Assembly: GCF_001708935.1 (NCBI RefSeq)
Contig: NZ_MASI01000007.1
Coordinates: 88,493-152,492, forward strand
From: Methyloligella halotolerans
GTDB taxonomy: Bacteria > Pseudomonadota > Alphaproteobacteria > Rhizobiales > Methyloligellaceae
DNA: 64,000 nt
Direction: 5' to 3'
Below the pieces are notes generated by a model, which was not told the origin of the DNA, did not search any database, and worked only from the letters and a program-made list of their open reading frames with translations. Positions 26,758-35,704 of this stretch are shown here, in pieces (position 1 is the stretch's first letter; every line of letters begins with the position of its first letter). The position numbers and the translations under genes were made by a program.

Positions 26758-28044
26758 TTAGTTGGTGGATGTCGAGTGGGACGCGCCGTTGCCGCGGCGT
26801 CTGCGCCGCCGCCGGCGCCGGACACGGCCCTCATGACCGTCTTCCGCCATCAGCGTGGCGAGAATCCCTTCGCGCAAGCCCCTGTCGGCAACCCGCACGC
26901 GCTCGCACGGCCACATGCGGAACAGCGCCTCCAGGATCGCGCAGCCGGCCAGCACGAGATCGGCACGCTCCTGGCCGATGCAAGGCTGCGCCACCCGGTC
27001 CGCATAGCTCATGGCACTGAGATCCATGGAGACCGCCCGCGCCTCGTCGGCGCTGAGCCAGCATCCATCGACCCGCGACCGCTCGTAGAACGGCAATTTG
27101 AGATGCACGCCCGCGATCGTCGTCACCGTGCCGGATGTGCCGAGGAAATGCGCCCCGCCCTCGGCGATGCGCTCCTTGAAGTTGTGCTTCGCCTCAAAGC
27201 CTTCGATGGCCTTGGTGACTTCCTGCACCATGGCCTCGTAAGCATCGGCGGAGATATCTCGGCCACCGTGGCGTTCGGCCAGATTTACCACGCCGATCGG
27301 CAGCGACGTCCAGGCGGCGATGCAATCCTGCACATCCATCCGGTCCGTGAGGGACCCGCGCCAGCGCCGCTTGACCTGGGCCAGATCGAGCCAGATCAGC
27401 TCGGAGCTGCCGCCTCCGATATCGAAGATCAGAGCCCAATCGGAATTCGGATCGATCAGAGAAGAACAGCCGGAAACGGCGAGCTTGGCCTCGGTCTCCT
27501 GGCTCACGATCTCGATCTGCAGTCCTGTCTCGCGCCGGATCCGATCGAGGAAATCTTCGCGGTTGGCGGCAATCCGGCAGGCTTCCGTGGCGATCAGGCG
27601 GGACCGGGAGACCCCTCGCCGGCTCATTTTTTCCGCGCAGACCTTGAGCGCATCGATGGTGCGGTCGATGGCCTGATCGGACAGCCTGCCGGAGCCGATG
27701 AGGCCTTCGCCCAGGCGAATGATGCGGGAAAAAGCGTCGATGACGAAGAAGCCGCGGCGGGACGGCCGCGCTACGAGAAGACGGCAGTTATTGGTGCCGA
27801 GATCCAGCGCGCCATAGACCGTCTCCGCCGGACGATCGGTGCTCGCGCCCTTGCCCGGCTTGTCTTTCTCACCCCTGCTCTTGGCTGCCTGCGGACGAAC
27901 GCCCACGGTCGCCGAATCGCGCGCGCAAGGCGTATCGCCTTGCCGCTTCGATCTCCGAGCGTAGCCGTCGAGCTCGCCTTGCGCGCTCATGGAGTCGCGC
28001 TGCGCTATGGCAGCCGTGCGGGATTCGCCGCTCGGCCGTTTCAC
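26758..28044 (-). CDS. ppx: Ppx/GppA exopolyphosphatase family protein
   Basis: 428 residues. The ASKHA phosphate loop YGALDLGTNNCRLLVA begins at about 78; DIGGGSSELIWL is the second phosphate loop, and TSGTVTTIAGVHL follows. Hydrolyses polyphosphate or (p)ppGpp; the two cannot be told apart here. The first 75 residues are a low-complexity extension and the start may be later (for example Met19). The C-terminal tail has nine Arg in a row, probably for nucleic-acid or polyphosphate contact. Confidence 0.92.
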   Translation of the reverse strand: MKRPSGESRTAAIAQRDSMSAQGELDGYARRSKRQGDTPCARDSATVGVRPQAAKSRGEKDKPGKGASTDRPAETVYGALDLGTNNCRLLVARPSRRGFFVIDAFSRIIRLGEGLIGSGRLSDQAIDRTIDALKVCAEKMSRRGVSRSRLIATEACRIAANREDFLDRIRRETGLQIEIVSQETEAKLAVSGCSSLIDPNSDWALIFDIGGGSSELIWLDLAQVKRRWRGSLTDRMDVQDCIAAWTSLPIGVVNLAERHGGRDISADAYEAMVQEVTKAIEGFEAKHNFKERIAEGGAHFLGTSGTVTTIAGVHLKLPFYERSRVDGCWLSADEARAVSMDLSAMSYADRVAQPCIGQERADLVLAGCAILEALFRMWPCERVRVADRGLREGILATLMAEDGHEGRVRRRRRRRRRGNGASHSTSTN

Positions 28045-28253
28045 GGTCTTCTAACCTCAAGCCCTGTAAGCCGCCCAATGTCCCACCCCTGGTCGGCTGC
28101 TACGGGTATCCAATAAGGATAATCTAGCAAGCCACGACGGGACGTAAAGCGGCTTTTGTCGAAGCCTTCCCGCCTTGCGTGCAAAACCTACGCGAACCCG
28201 CACCTCAGTTGTTCGTTGAAGCGACGTCGCAAATTGTCTGGGAAATCGTGGAT

Positions 28254-28814
28254 TTAGCCGGATTTCTTCTGCCGGCGATCCCATGGATTGGAGTCCAGCA
28301 CGACCTTGATTCTGTCCCCAGCCGGGATCTCCTCGAGCTCTTTTGTGAAATCCTTGTACTCGGTCTTCGCCTCGATGGAGGCGAGCCCGTGCTGCAGGTG
28401 GGAGCGCCACTCCAGCAGCCGTCTCCAGCCCCTCGCATCGCCGCCCTGCGGCGGGGGCTGAACACCCACGGCGAGCAGACGCCGCATCAAGGTCTGGGCG
28501 GCCTCGCTCTCGTCGTAGCCGGCCTTGACGAGAAGATCGATGATGGCGCTGACGCGCGCAAGCAGCGCGTCGCTCGGAGGATAGTTCTTGCGACGGTTTT
28601 TCTGGGAACTCGTGCCCTTGCCGTCGACCAACCCTTTAAGGTCGATCAAGGGCTGAAGCGCCGTTTCGGAGATCCCGTCCTCGCGCAGATGGTCGATGAC
28701 GACGTCGAGACATTTCAGACTCAAGGTCGTCGGCGGGACGTCGGCAGCGAGCGCCCTCTGTACGGCCGTAAGGGCCGCTTCGAGCTGCTTCGTATCGATG
28801 GCTGACGTTTGCAC
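28254..28814 (-). CDS. conserved-looking protein of unknown function
   Basis: 186 residues; not recognised. Mostly helical by composition, no signal peptide or membrane segment. N-terminal KQLEAALTAVQRALA, a central DALLARVSAIIDLLVKAGYDESEAAQTLMRRLL and a basic end (NPWDRRQKKSG). It is a single gene between ppx and tRNA-Gln with 200-260 bp free on each side. Possibly a regulator or adaptor, but I see no motif to support that. Confidence 0.65.
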   Translation of the reverse strand: MQTSAIDTKQLEAALTAVQRALAADVPPTTLSLKCLDVVIDHLREDGISETALQPLIDLKGLVDGKGTSSQKNRRKNYPPSDALLARVSAIIDLLVKAGYDESEAAQTLMRRLLAVGVQPPPQGGDARGWRRLLEWRSHLQHGLASIEAKTEYKDFTKELEEIPAGDRIKVVLDSNPWDRRQKKSG

Positions 28815-29073
28815 GCACTCTTCTCCGCGTCGCTCGAGATGGCCCGAAATGCTCGAATCCTGAACGATTCAGCGCCTTCTCCAGTTTCAATCTCTCAAAT
28901 ACGAGTAAACGTTTTGTAGCGAGAACGCCCGAAAGTCGCTGCCTCGCGTCTGCGCAAAGCGATGTAAGAGCCCTTGCAATCCGCCCGGACCTTTGGGTAG
29001 AAGGGCGGTTCGAAGGGACGCAAGGCGCGGCCTTGCCTCTCCGGCTATAGGTCCCATCTCTTAAGGATCGTGA

Positions 29074-29147
29074 TGGGGGATCGTCTAACGGTAGGACAGC
29101 GGACTCTGACTCCGCCAGTCTAGGTTCGAATCCTAGTCCCCCAGCCA
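29074..29147 (+). tRNA. tRNA-Gln (anticodon CTG)
   Basis: 74 nt with encoded CCA. Acceptor TGGGGGA (29074-29080) pairs with TCCCCCA (29137-29143). Anticodon stem GCGGA/TCCGC holds loop CTCTGAC, anticodon CTG, reading CAG. T-loop is GGTTCGAATCC. Discriminator base G at 29144. Confidence 0.95.
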
Positions 29148-29239
29148 TTCCTTCGCTCGATCGCGCGAGTTCGCAGCGTCATCGCACAAAGGTCCTTCGG
29201 ACAGGGCATCTTCAAGGTAAGGACATAAGAGGCGGTGCC

Positions 29240-30256
29240 ATGCTTCTGACCACGCGTCGCCGGATGATGGGTCTTGCCGCTGCCGCCCTCGGCGCCCGCT
29301 TCCTTCCGCCTCTGCCCGCCTTCGCCCAGGACGATTCTTCCTCCCAGACGGATCCTCAAGCCGATCCTGCCCTCGACGACGGTCTCGACAGCGGCGGCGA
29401 AACGGCGGCTGACGAGACGCCGCAATGCTTCGCCACCAAGGACTTCGCGCCCTGGACCGGCAAGGCGAGCAACGAGCTGGCCGGCGCGGGCATCAGCGAG
29501 GTCGAGATGACGACGCCTTGCGACTTCCTGTGGACCAGCATCGATGTCTCGGAGAACTTCGAGGCCAAGATCTCCATCGTTGGTGGCGGCGACCCCGAAG
29601 GGACGCCCCTGGACAAGGCGTCGCTGCTCAAGGAGGACCACAAGCTCGTCATGCGAGATGCCAAGGGCAAGGTTCTGCGCGAGGTGAAGCTCTGTGGTGT
29701 CTGTACGGATCTTCAGGACGACGAATTCAGCGTGATCCTTCCCCTAGAGTTCGCCCCCTATCTCAGGGAGGAGAAGAGCCTCTCCTTCGGCCTGAAGATG
29801 GGCGGTAAAGAGGACTGCAGCTTCACCGTGCCCCTCGAGCCCATGCGCGAGGCACTGGCATGGGCCTCGGAGCAGCGCGACAAGCTTCAGAGCGATCTCG
29901 ACGAAGGAAAATGCGAGCAGCCCCAAGCCTGCTTCTTCACCACCGCCTGCTGCGGCGTGCTGGGGCTCCCCGACGATTGCTTCGAGCTCGCCGCCCTTCG
30001 CCGCTATCGCGACGAGGTGCTGGCCAGAACCCCCGAAGGCCGGCACGCCATCGCCGAGTATTACCGCGTGGCGCCGGTCATGCTGGAGGCGCTTCGCGGC
30101 CCTGCGCGAACCCGCACCCTCATCAAAATTTATTGGCAGTCGATCCTGCCGAGCGCGATTGCCGCGAAACTTAAACTGAACCGCTTAACATTCAGAATTT
30201 ATTCGGACATGATCGGCAGGTTGGAGCGGGACATCCTTTCGACCTCGACGCGATAG
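29240..30256 (+). CDS. secreted protein with CFI-box C-terminal domain
   Basis: 338 residues. The N-terminus LLTTRRRMMGLAAAALGARFL looks like a twin-arginine signal, cut near AFAQDD. An acidic linker follows, then a beta-rich middle domain (EVEMTTPCDFLWTSIDVSENFEAKI...). The C-terminal part holds CFFTTACCGVLGLPDDCFEL and RRYRDEVLARTPEGR, the CFI-box-CTERM pattern, with four close Cys, and ends in an amphipathic helical stretch. That domain is thought to sort or anchor proteins; its chemistry is unknown. Confidence 0.75.
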   Translation: MLLTTRRRMMGLAAAALGARFLPPLPAFAQDDSSSQTDPQADPALDDGLDSGGETAADETPQCFATKDFAPWTGKASNELAGAGISEVEMTTPCDFLWTSIDVSENFEAKISIVGGGDPEGTPLDKASLLKEDHKLVMRDAKGKVLREVKLCGVCTDLQDDEFSVILPLEFAPYLREEKSLSFGLKMGGKEDCSFTVPLEPMREALAWASEQRDKLQSDLDEGKCEQPQACFFTTACCGVLGLPDDCFELAALRRYRDEVLARTPEGRHAIAEYYRVAPVMLEALRGPARTRTLIKIYWQSILPSAIAAKLKLNRLTFRIYSDMIGRLERDILSTSTR

Positions 30257-30371
30257 ACGACCTCGGTCGCGCCTTCGCCTAAATCAGGCCGAGATGGTGC
30301 CCTAGTCGGCCATTACCTTGGCCGCAACCAATCAAAATTGGCTGTCGCCCTCGTTTCTGTAGAGGCAAGAG

Positions 30372-31040
30372 ATGTCCACCAGGGGCCCCTCCCCGTTCGT
30401 GTTGCAAGCTGGCGCAGACCGCAAAGATTCGGTCCCAGACGCTCGCAACGCTCCGCACAATGTTCTGGAATTCGGCCACGGACAGCCGCAGCTCGGGCCG
30501 TCGCGCTATGTGCCCGCGCCATCGCCTGCCCCGCGGGCTTCATATGGCGGAGCGCAGGCCTGGGCGGCCCAGCCGTCACCGGACCCCTGGCCGGCCCCTT
30601 GGCCCGAGACATCCCCCGCGACATCTGCCGCGCCTTGGCCCGAAGACGAATATGCGGCCACCTGGACGGAAGCTCCGGCCCCGTTCCCCGGCACGGCCGA
30701 GCCTTATGACCGCAACCATCTCGACGAGCCGCTGGAGCCGCTTTCCGAGCGCCTCGATCGCCTGGGCGCACCGTCCGGCTTGGAGCTGATCCACTCAGAC
30801 ATGCTCGATCGCTACGCCGAGGCGGAAGCCGAGCAGACCGAGGATGCCGAGACCGACTGGTACGCCAGCCGCATCGCCGGCGCCCGCTCCTGGGCGAGCA
30901 TGGAGAACAGCCTCGACACCCTGATCTCGGATTACGAGAAACGCCATCATCAGGCGAATATCTACGTCGCTGGCGGGATCGGCGGCGCGGTGGTTCTGAC
31001 CCTGATCGCGCTCTCCGCCTTCCTGATGCTCGCCAGCTAG
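30372..31040 (+). CDS. Pro-rich protein with one C-terminal membrane helix
   Basis: 222 residues; not recognised. Residues 38-110 are Pro/Ala/Trp-rich and likely disordered (QPSPDPWPAPWPETSP). A helical acidic part follows (LDRYAEAEAEQTEDAE), with YASRIAGARSWASMENSLDTLISDYEKRHHQ, and one membrane helix at 198-220. Predicted tail-anchored with the bulk in the cytoplasm. It is the second gene after the CFI-box protein on the same strand and converges with cysNC. Confidence 0.7.
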   Translation: MSTRGPSPFVLQAGADRKDSVPDARNAPHNVLEFGHGQPQLGPSRYVPAPSPAPRASYGGAQAWAAQPSPDPWPAPWPETSPATSAAPWPEDEYAATWTEAPAPFPGTAEPYDRNHLDEPLEPLSERLDRLGAPSGLELIHSDMLDRYAEAEAEQTEDAETDWYASRIAGARSWASMENSLDTLISDYEKRHHQANIYVAGGIGGAVVLTLIALSAFLMLAS

Positions 31041-31076
31041 GCGAGCCTTCGCCCGACCTGAACGGCCTGCGGGGGG

Positions 31077-32987
31077 TTAGATGATCCCCCGCGAGCGCAG
31101 CTCCGCCAACAGCTTCTCCGACAGCTCTTCCGGCGTGGACTCCCGCGTCGAAAGATCGAAATCCGGGTTCTCCGGCATTTCGTAATCGGAATCGATACCC
31201 GTGAAATTGGTGATGAGCCCGGCGCGCGCCTTCTTGTAGAGGCCTTTGGGATCGCGGCTCTCGCAAAGCTCCAGCGGCGTATCCACGAAGATCTCCAGGA
31301 ACTCGCCCTCGTCGAACAGCTCCCGCGCCATGCGGCGCTCAGAGCGGAAGGGCGAGATGAACGACACCATCACGATCAGGCCCGCATCCACGAAGAGCCG
31401 GGCCGACTCCGCCACCCGGCGGATATTCTCCACCCGGTCGGCGTCGGAGAAGCCGAGATCCTTGTTGAGCCCGTGGCGCACATTGTCGCCGTCGAGCACA
31501 TAGGTGTGCCGCCCCATGGCGTGCAGCCGCTTCTCCATCATGTTGGCGATGGTGGACTTGCCCGAGCCGGAAAGCCCCGTGAACCAGAGCACGCAGGGCT
31601 TCTGCCCCTTCAGGGTCGAACGCGCGCCCTTGTCGATGGAGAGCTCTTGCCACTTCACGTTTGTCGCCCGGCGCAGCCCGAATTCGATCATGCCCGCCGC
31701 CACCGTCAGATTGCTCAGCCGGTCGATGAGCAGGAAGCTGCCCGTCTCCGGGCTCTGCCCGTAAGAATCGAAGGTCAGCGGCCGGCCGGTGCTGATATTG
31801 CAGGCGCCGACCTCGTTCAGCTCGAGTGTCTTGCCTGCGACGTGATCGAGATTGTCGATATTGAGCTTGTGCTTGAGCGCGCTGATGGTCGCCGTGGTTT
31901 CCTGAGCCCCGCATTTGAGGGCGTAGGAACGGCCCGGCAGCATGGGCTCCTCGTCGAACCAGATCAGCTTTGCCGCGATCTGGTCGGCATTGGAGGGATC
32001 CTCGTCCGGCTTGGCGATGATATCGCCGCGGCTCGCATCCACCTCCTCGGCGAAGACCAGCGTCACCGCCTCCCCCGCCTCGGCCATATCCAGATCGCCG
32101 TCGCCGGTCACGATGCGCGCCACATGCACCGCCTTGCCCGACGGATGGATGACCACTTCATCGCCCACAGAGATGGCGCCGCTGGACACGGTCCCCGCAT
32201 AGCCGCGGAAATCGAGATGGGGGCGGTTGATCCATTGCACCGTAAAGCGGAACGGCTGGGTCTTCGGCGCGCGGCCCACCTGGACGGTCTCCAGATGCCC
32301 CATCAGAGTCGGCCCGTGATACCATTGCATATGGGCGCTGGGCGCGATGACGTTATCGCCCTTCAGCGCCGACAGCGGGATGAATGCCACGTCCTCGAAG
32401 CCGAGCGGCTTGGCGAAGCTGTTGAAGTCGTCGGCGATCTCGTCGAAACGCGCTTCGTCGTAATCGATGAGATCCATCTTGTTGACCGCCACTGCGATCT
32501 TCTTGATGCCGAGCAGCGACACGATGCAGGCATGGCGCCTGGTCTGGCTGAGCACCCCGTTCCGCGCATCCACCAGCAGGACGGCGAAATCGCAGGTCGA
32601 GGCGCCGGTCGCCATGTTGCGGGTGTACTGCACGTGGCCCGGCGTATCGGCGACGATGAACTTCCTGCGGGGCGTGGAGAAGTAACGGTAGGCGACGTCG
32701 ATCGTGATGCCTTGCTCGCGCTCCGCCTGCAGCCCGTCGACCAGCAGCGAGAAATCGATATCGTCCGCCCCGCCATGGCCGTCCCGGCGGGCGCCCTTGA
32801 GCTGATCCTCGTAAACCTGGGCCGAATCCACCAACAGCCGCCCGATCAGCGTGCTCTTGCCGTCATCCACGCTTCCGCAGGTGAGAAAGCGCAGAAGCCC
32901 GCGCCCTTCCTCTGCCGCAAGCCGCTCCAACAGACGCGTCTCGGCCTCGGTCTCGGCTTCATCTCCGACAACTTTCAACTGGGTCAT
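31077..32987 (-). CDS. cysNC: bifunctional sulfate adenylyltransferase subunit 1/adenylylsulfate kinase
   Basis: 636 residues, a CysN-CysC fusion like rhizobial NodQ. CysN part (1-440): GTPase loop CGSVDDGKSTLIGR at 38-50, ADTPGHVQYTRNM (G3) and VNKMDLI (G4). CysC part (about 455-636): P-loop GLSGSGKSTIA, DGDNVRHGLN and FVDTPLELCE. Makes PAPS from sulfate and two ATP with CysD. Its ATG shares one base with the cysD stop codon (TGATG), so the two are translationally coupled. The end converges with the gene at 30372. Confidence 0.96.
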   Translation of the reverse strand: MTQLKVVGDEAETEAETRLLERLAAEEGRGLLRFLTCGSVDDGKSTLIGRLLVDSAQVYEDQLKGARRDGHGGADDIDFSLLVDGLQAEREQGITIDVAYRYFSTPRRKFIVADTPGHVQYTRNMATGASTCDFAVLLVDARNGVLSQTRRHACIVSLLGIKKIAVAVNKMDLIDYDEARFDEIADDFNSFAKPLGFEDVAFIPLSALKGDNVIAPSAHMQWYHGPTLMGHLETVQVGRAPKTQPFRFTVQWINRPHLDFRGYAGTVSSGAISVGDEVVIHPSGKAVHVARIVTGDGDLDMAEAGEAVTLVFAEEVDASRGDIIAKPDEDPSNADQIAAKLIWFDEEPMLPGRSYALKCGAQETTATISALKHKLNIDNLDHVAGKTLELNEVGACNISTGRPLTFDSYGQSPETGSFLLIDRLSNLTVAAGMIEFGLRRATNVKWQELSIDKGARSTLKGQKPCVLWFTGLSGSGKSTIANMMEKRLHAMGRHTYVLDGDNVRHGLNKDLGFSDADRVENIRRVAESARLFVDAGLIVMVSFISPFRSERRMARELFDEGEFLEIFVDTPLELCESRDPKGLYKKARAGLITNFTGIDSDYEMPENPDFDLSTRESTPEELSEKLLAELRSRGII

Positions 32988-33895
32988 CAGAAATAGCCTT
33001 CCTGCTTCTTCTTCTCCATGGAGCCGGACTGATCGTGATCAATCACGCGCCCCTGACGTTCTGAGGACCGCGACTGCACGATCTCTTCGATGATCTCGGG
33101 CACCGTGCTGGCGGTGGATTCCACCGCCCCCGTCAGCGGATAGCAGCCGAGCGTGCGGAACCGGATCATCCGCATTTCCGGCGTCTCGCCTTCGTTGAGC
33201 GGCAGCCGGTCGTCGTCGACCATGATGAGCGCGCCGTCGCGCTCAACCACAGGCCGCTTCTTGGCGAAATAGAGCGGCACCACGGGGATGTCCTCCAGAT
33301 AGATGTAGGTCCAGACGTCCAGCTCGGTCCAGTTGGAGAGCGGAAACACCCGCATGCTCTCCCCCGGCGCCATGTGGGAATTGACCAGCCGCCAAAGCTC
33401 CGGCCGCTGGCGCTTCGGATCCCAGTTATGGGAGCTGTTGCGGAAGGAGTAGATGCGCTCCTTCGCTCTGGACTTTTCCTCGTCCCGGCGCGCGCCGCCG
33501 AAAGCCGCGTCGTAGCGCCCCTCGCCAAGCGCCTGCTTCAGGGCCTGGGTCTTCATGATGTCCGTATGAAGCGCGCTGCCATGGGTGATGGGCGAGATCT
33601 GATCGCGCAGCCCTTGCGGATTCGTATGGACGCGCAAATCCAGCTCCAGCCGTTCCGCCTCGCGATCGCGGAATTCGATCATCTCGCGGAATTTCCACGT
33701 CGTGTCGATGTGGAGCAGCGGAAAGGGCGGCTTGCTCGGATAGAAGGCCTTGAGCGCCAGATGCAGCAGAACAGACGAATCCTTGCCGATCGAGTAGAGC
33801 AGCACCGGCTTGTCGAACTCCGCCGCCGCCTCGCGCATGATGTGGATGCTCTCCGCTTCCAGCTGGCGGAGATATGTGGACAGCGATTTCTTCAA
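32987..33895 (-). CDS. cysD: sulfate adenylyltransferase subunit 2
   Basis: 302 residues, full length. Pairs with CysN to form APS. The PP-loop is [15 protein letters not shown] at 33-47; [32 protein letters not shown] and [16 protein letters not shown] follow as in CysD. The [14 protein letters not shown] tail is standard. First gene of the sulfate-activation pair; downstream reduction genes are not in this window. Confidence 0.97.
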   Translation of the reverse strand: MKKSLSTYLRQLEAESIHIMREAAAEFDKPVLLYSIGKDSSVLLHLALKAFYPSKPPFPLLHIDTTWKFREMIEFRDREAERLELDLRVHTNPQGLRDQISPITHGSALHTDIMKTQALKQALGEGRYDAAFGGARRDEEKSRAKERIYSFRNSSHNWDPKRQRPELWRLVNSHMAPGESMRVFPLSNWTELDVWTYIYLEDIPVVPLYFAKKRPVVERDGALIMVDDDRLPLNEGETPEMRMIRFRTLGCYPLTGAVESTASTVPEIIEEIVQSRSSERQGRVIDHDQSGSMEKKKQEGYF

Positions 33896-33997
33896 AAGAC
33901 CCTCACTCGAGGCGTTGGAAAGGAGCAGTTATAGCGGAAATTGTGGCCCTATGGGGCCGCCCGGGGCCGCAGCCTGCGGCACCTGCCCGCGCTGCGG

Positions 33998-34942
33998 TCA
34001 GGCATCTCGGGCGTGAGCGCCGCCATTTAACCCCGGCTTGCCGCTTTCGGCGGACTCATCGTTTTCGCGTGATTCCTGCTCTTCGGGAGATCCGGCGACC
34101 TCGGCAGGCGTCTCGGCTTCCTTCGCCATCTCTTCGGCCTCGGCGCGTTCCGCCTTGGCCCGGACCCGGTAGCGATGGAAACTCAGTGGGATCACGGCCA
34201 GATAGATCAACGATCCGACGGAAAGAGTGACGCTCGGATAGGTGAGAAGCAGCGCGACGAACAGCGCTCCTAGCACAAAGACGGGCAGCACATATTCCCG
34301 GGAGATGCGCTTGCCGATCAGCTTGCCCGAGAAGGTCGGCACCCGGCTCACCATCAGAAGCCCGATGGCGATGGTGTAGATCAGAACCAGCGGCGTGAGG
34401 GTCGGCAGATGCAGTCCCAAATCCTGCAGATAGAGCGGCAGCAACAGGATGATGGCGCCCGCCGGCGCCGGAACCCCGACGAAATAAGCGCTCTTCCAGG
34501 CCGGCTGGTTGGGATCGTCCAAGGCCGCGTTGAACCGCGCAAGCCGCAGCGCCGCGCAGACCGCGAAGACGAGCACGGCGATCCACCCCATGCCGCGCAG
34601 ATCCTCCAGGGCCCAGCTGAAAACGATGATGGCCGGCGCCACGCCGAAATTGACGAAATCGGCCAGGCTGTCGAGCTCCGCCCCGAAGCGGGTCGAGGCC
34701 TTCAACAGCCGTGCGAGCCGGCCGTCGATACCGTCCAGGAAGGCCGCGAAGACGAGGGCCGCCACCGCGACGTCCCAGCGGTTCTCGATCGCCATCCGGA
34801 TGGCCGTCAGGCCGGCGCAAAGCCCCAGCAGGGTGAAGAAATTCGGGACGAGAACGCGGATCGGAATCTGCCCGCGCGGAAACACCCGCGGCCGCGGCTT
34901 CCGGTCTTCTCGTTGTGGATCGAACGGTGGAAATATGGACAC
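33998..34942 (-). CDS. pssA: CDP-diacylglycerol-serine O-phosphatidyltransferase
   Basis: 314 residues. The CDP-alcohol phosphatidyltransferase motif is complete: DGIDGRLARLLKASTRFG then AELDSLADFV, with all three Asp. Seven or eight hydrophobic helices follow. A 55-residue hydrophilic Glu-rich tail is longer than usual. Forms phosphatidylserine in the inner membrane, the substrate of the Psd encoded 26 bp upstream in the same operon. Confidence 0.95.
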   Translation of the reverse strand: MSIFPPFDPQREDRKPRPRVFPRGQIPIRVLVPNFFTLLGLCAGLTAIRMAIENRWDVAVAALVFAAFLDGIDGRLARLLKASTRFGAELDSLADFVNFGVAPAIIVFSWALEDLRGMGWIAVLVFAVCAALRLARFNAALDDPNQPAWKSAYFVGVPAPAGAIILLLPLYLQDLGLHLPTLTPLVLIYTIAIGLLMVSRVPTFSGKLIGKRISREYVLPVFVLGALFVALLLTYPSVTLSVGSLIYLAVIPLSFHRYRVRAKAERAEAEEMAKEAETPAEVAGSPEEQESRENDESAESGKPGLNGGAHARDA

Positions 34943-34968
34943 GCGCGGAATCCGCAGATTCGAGTGGG

Positions 34969-35682
34969 TCAGCTGATCCGGACGCGGCGCGGGCTCTCAC
35001 CGCTTTTCAGGTCCGCCAGCACCGTCTCTCCGCCTATCGCCCGCTGACCGGGCGACACCAGGGCAAGCCCCTGGCTTGGCATATAGACGTCGATACGGCT
35101 GCCGAAACGGATCAGCCCGATCCGGTCGCCAGCTTGGAGGGTATCGCCCTCCTCGACGAAAGTCACGATGCGCCGGGCGACGAGGCCCGCGATCAGAACC
35201 AGGCCGATGCGCTGCCCCTCCGGCGTTTCGATCACCAGGATACGGCGCTCGTTCTCCTCGCTCGCCTTATCCAGCTCGGCGTTGAAGAAAGCCCCCGGCA
35301 CATAGACGTTGCGCACGATACGCCCGGAGACCGGACTGCGGGCGATATGCACGTCGAAGATCGACAGGAAAATCGAGATCCGAGCCCACGGGCCACCGGA
35401 AAGCGCCAGTTCCCCCGGCGGGACGGTCTCCTCGGCGAACACGACCCGACCGTCGCCCGCGCTGACGACCAGGCCCTCGCGTTGCGGTGTCACCCGGTCC
35501 GGATCCCGGAAGAAATAGGCGCACCATGCGGTGGCGATGACACCGAGCCAGCCCAGCGGCGCGGCCAGAAAGAACAGGATGAGGGTCGCCACGCCGAAGG
35601 CGAATACGAATTTATGGCCGTCCCGATGGATGGGGACGAACACGTTGGCGATCGTATCGAGAAGATTGTGCCGGTCGGTCAT
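34969..35682 (-). CDS. psd: phosphatidylserine decarboxylase
   Basis: 237 residues, the short proenzyme form common in alphaproteobacteria. Two N-terminal membrane helices (26-60), AYFFRDPDR, ISIFLSIFDVHIARSPVSG and the self-cleaving site RFGSRID near residue 190, where the Ser becomes the pyruvoyl group. Produces phosphatidylethanolamine from PssA product. Sits between the Atm1-type ABC transporter (22 bp away) and pssA (26 bp away) on one strand. Confidence 0.95.
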   Translation of the reverse strand: MTDRHNLLDTIANVFVPIHRDGHKFVFAFGVATLILFFLAAPLGWLGVIATAWCAYFFRDPDRVTPQREGLVVSAGDGRVVFAEETVPPGELALSGGPWARISIFLSIFDVHIARSPVSGRIVRNVYVPGAFFNAELDKASEENERRILVIETPEGQRIGLVLIAGLVARRIVTFVEEGDTLQAGDRIGLIRFGSRIDVYMPSQGLALVSPGQRAIGGETVLADLKSGESPRRVRIS

Positions 35683-35704
35683 GGCGCCCGTTGTTTCTCA
35701 GACT

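Noticed and set aside
27880..28044. possible separate gene in the N-terminal extension of ppx
   Set aside because: It is in frame with ppx, has low complexity, and a later start explains it more simply.
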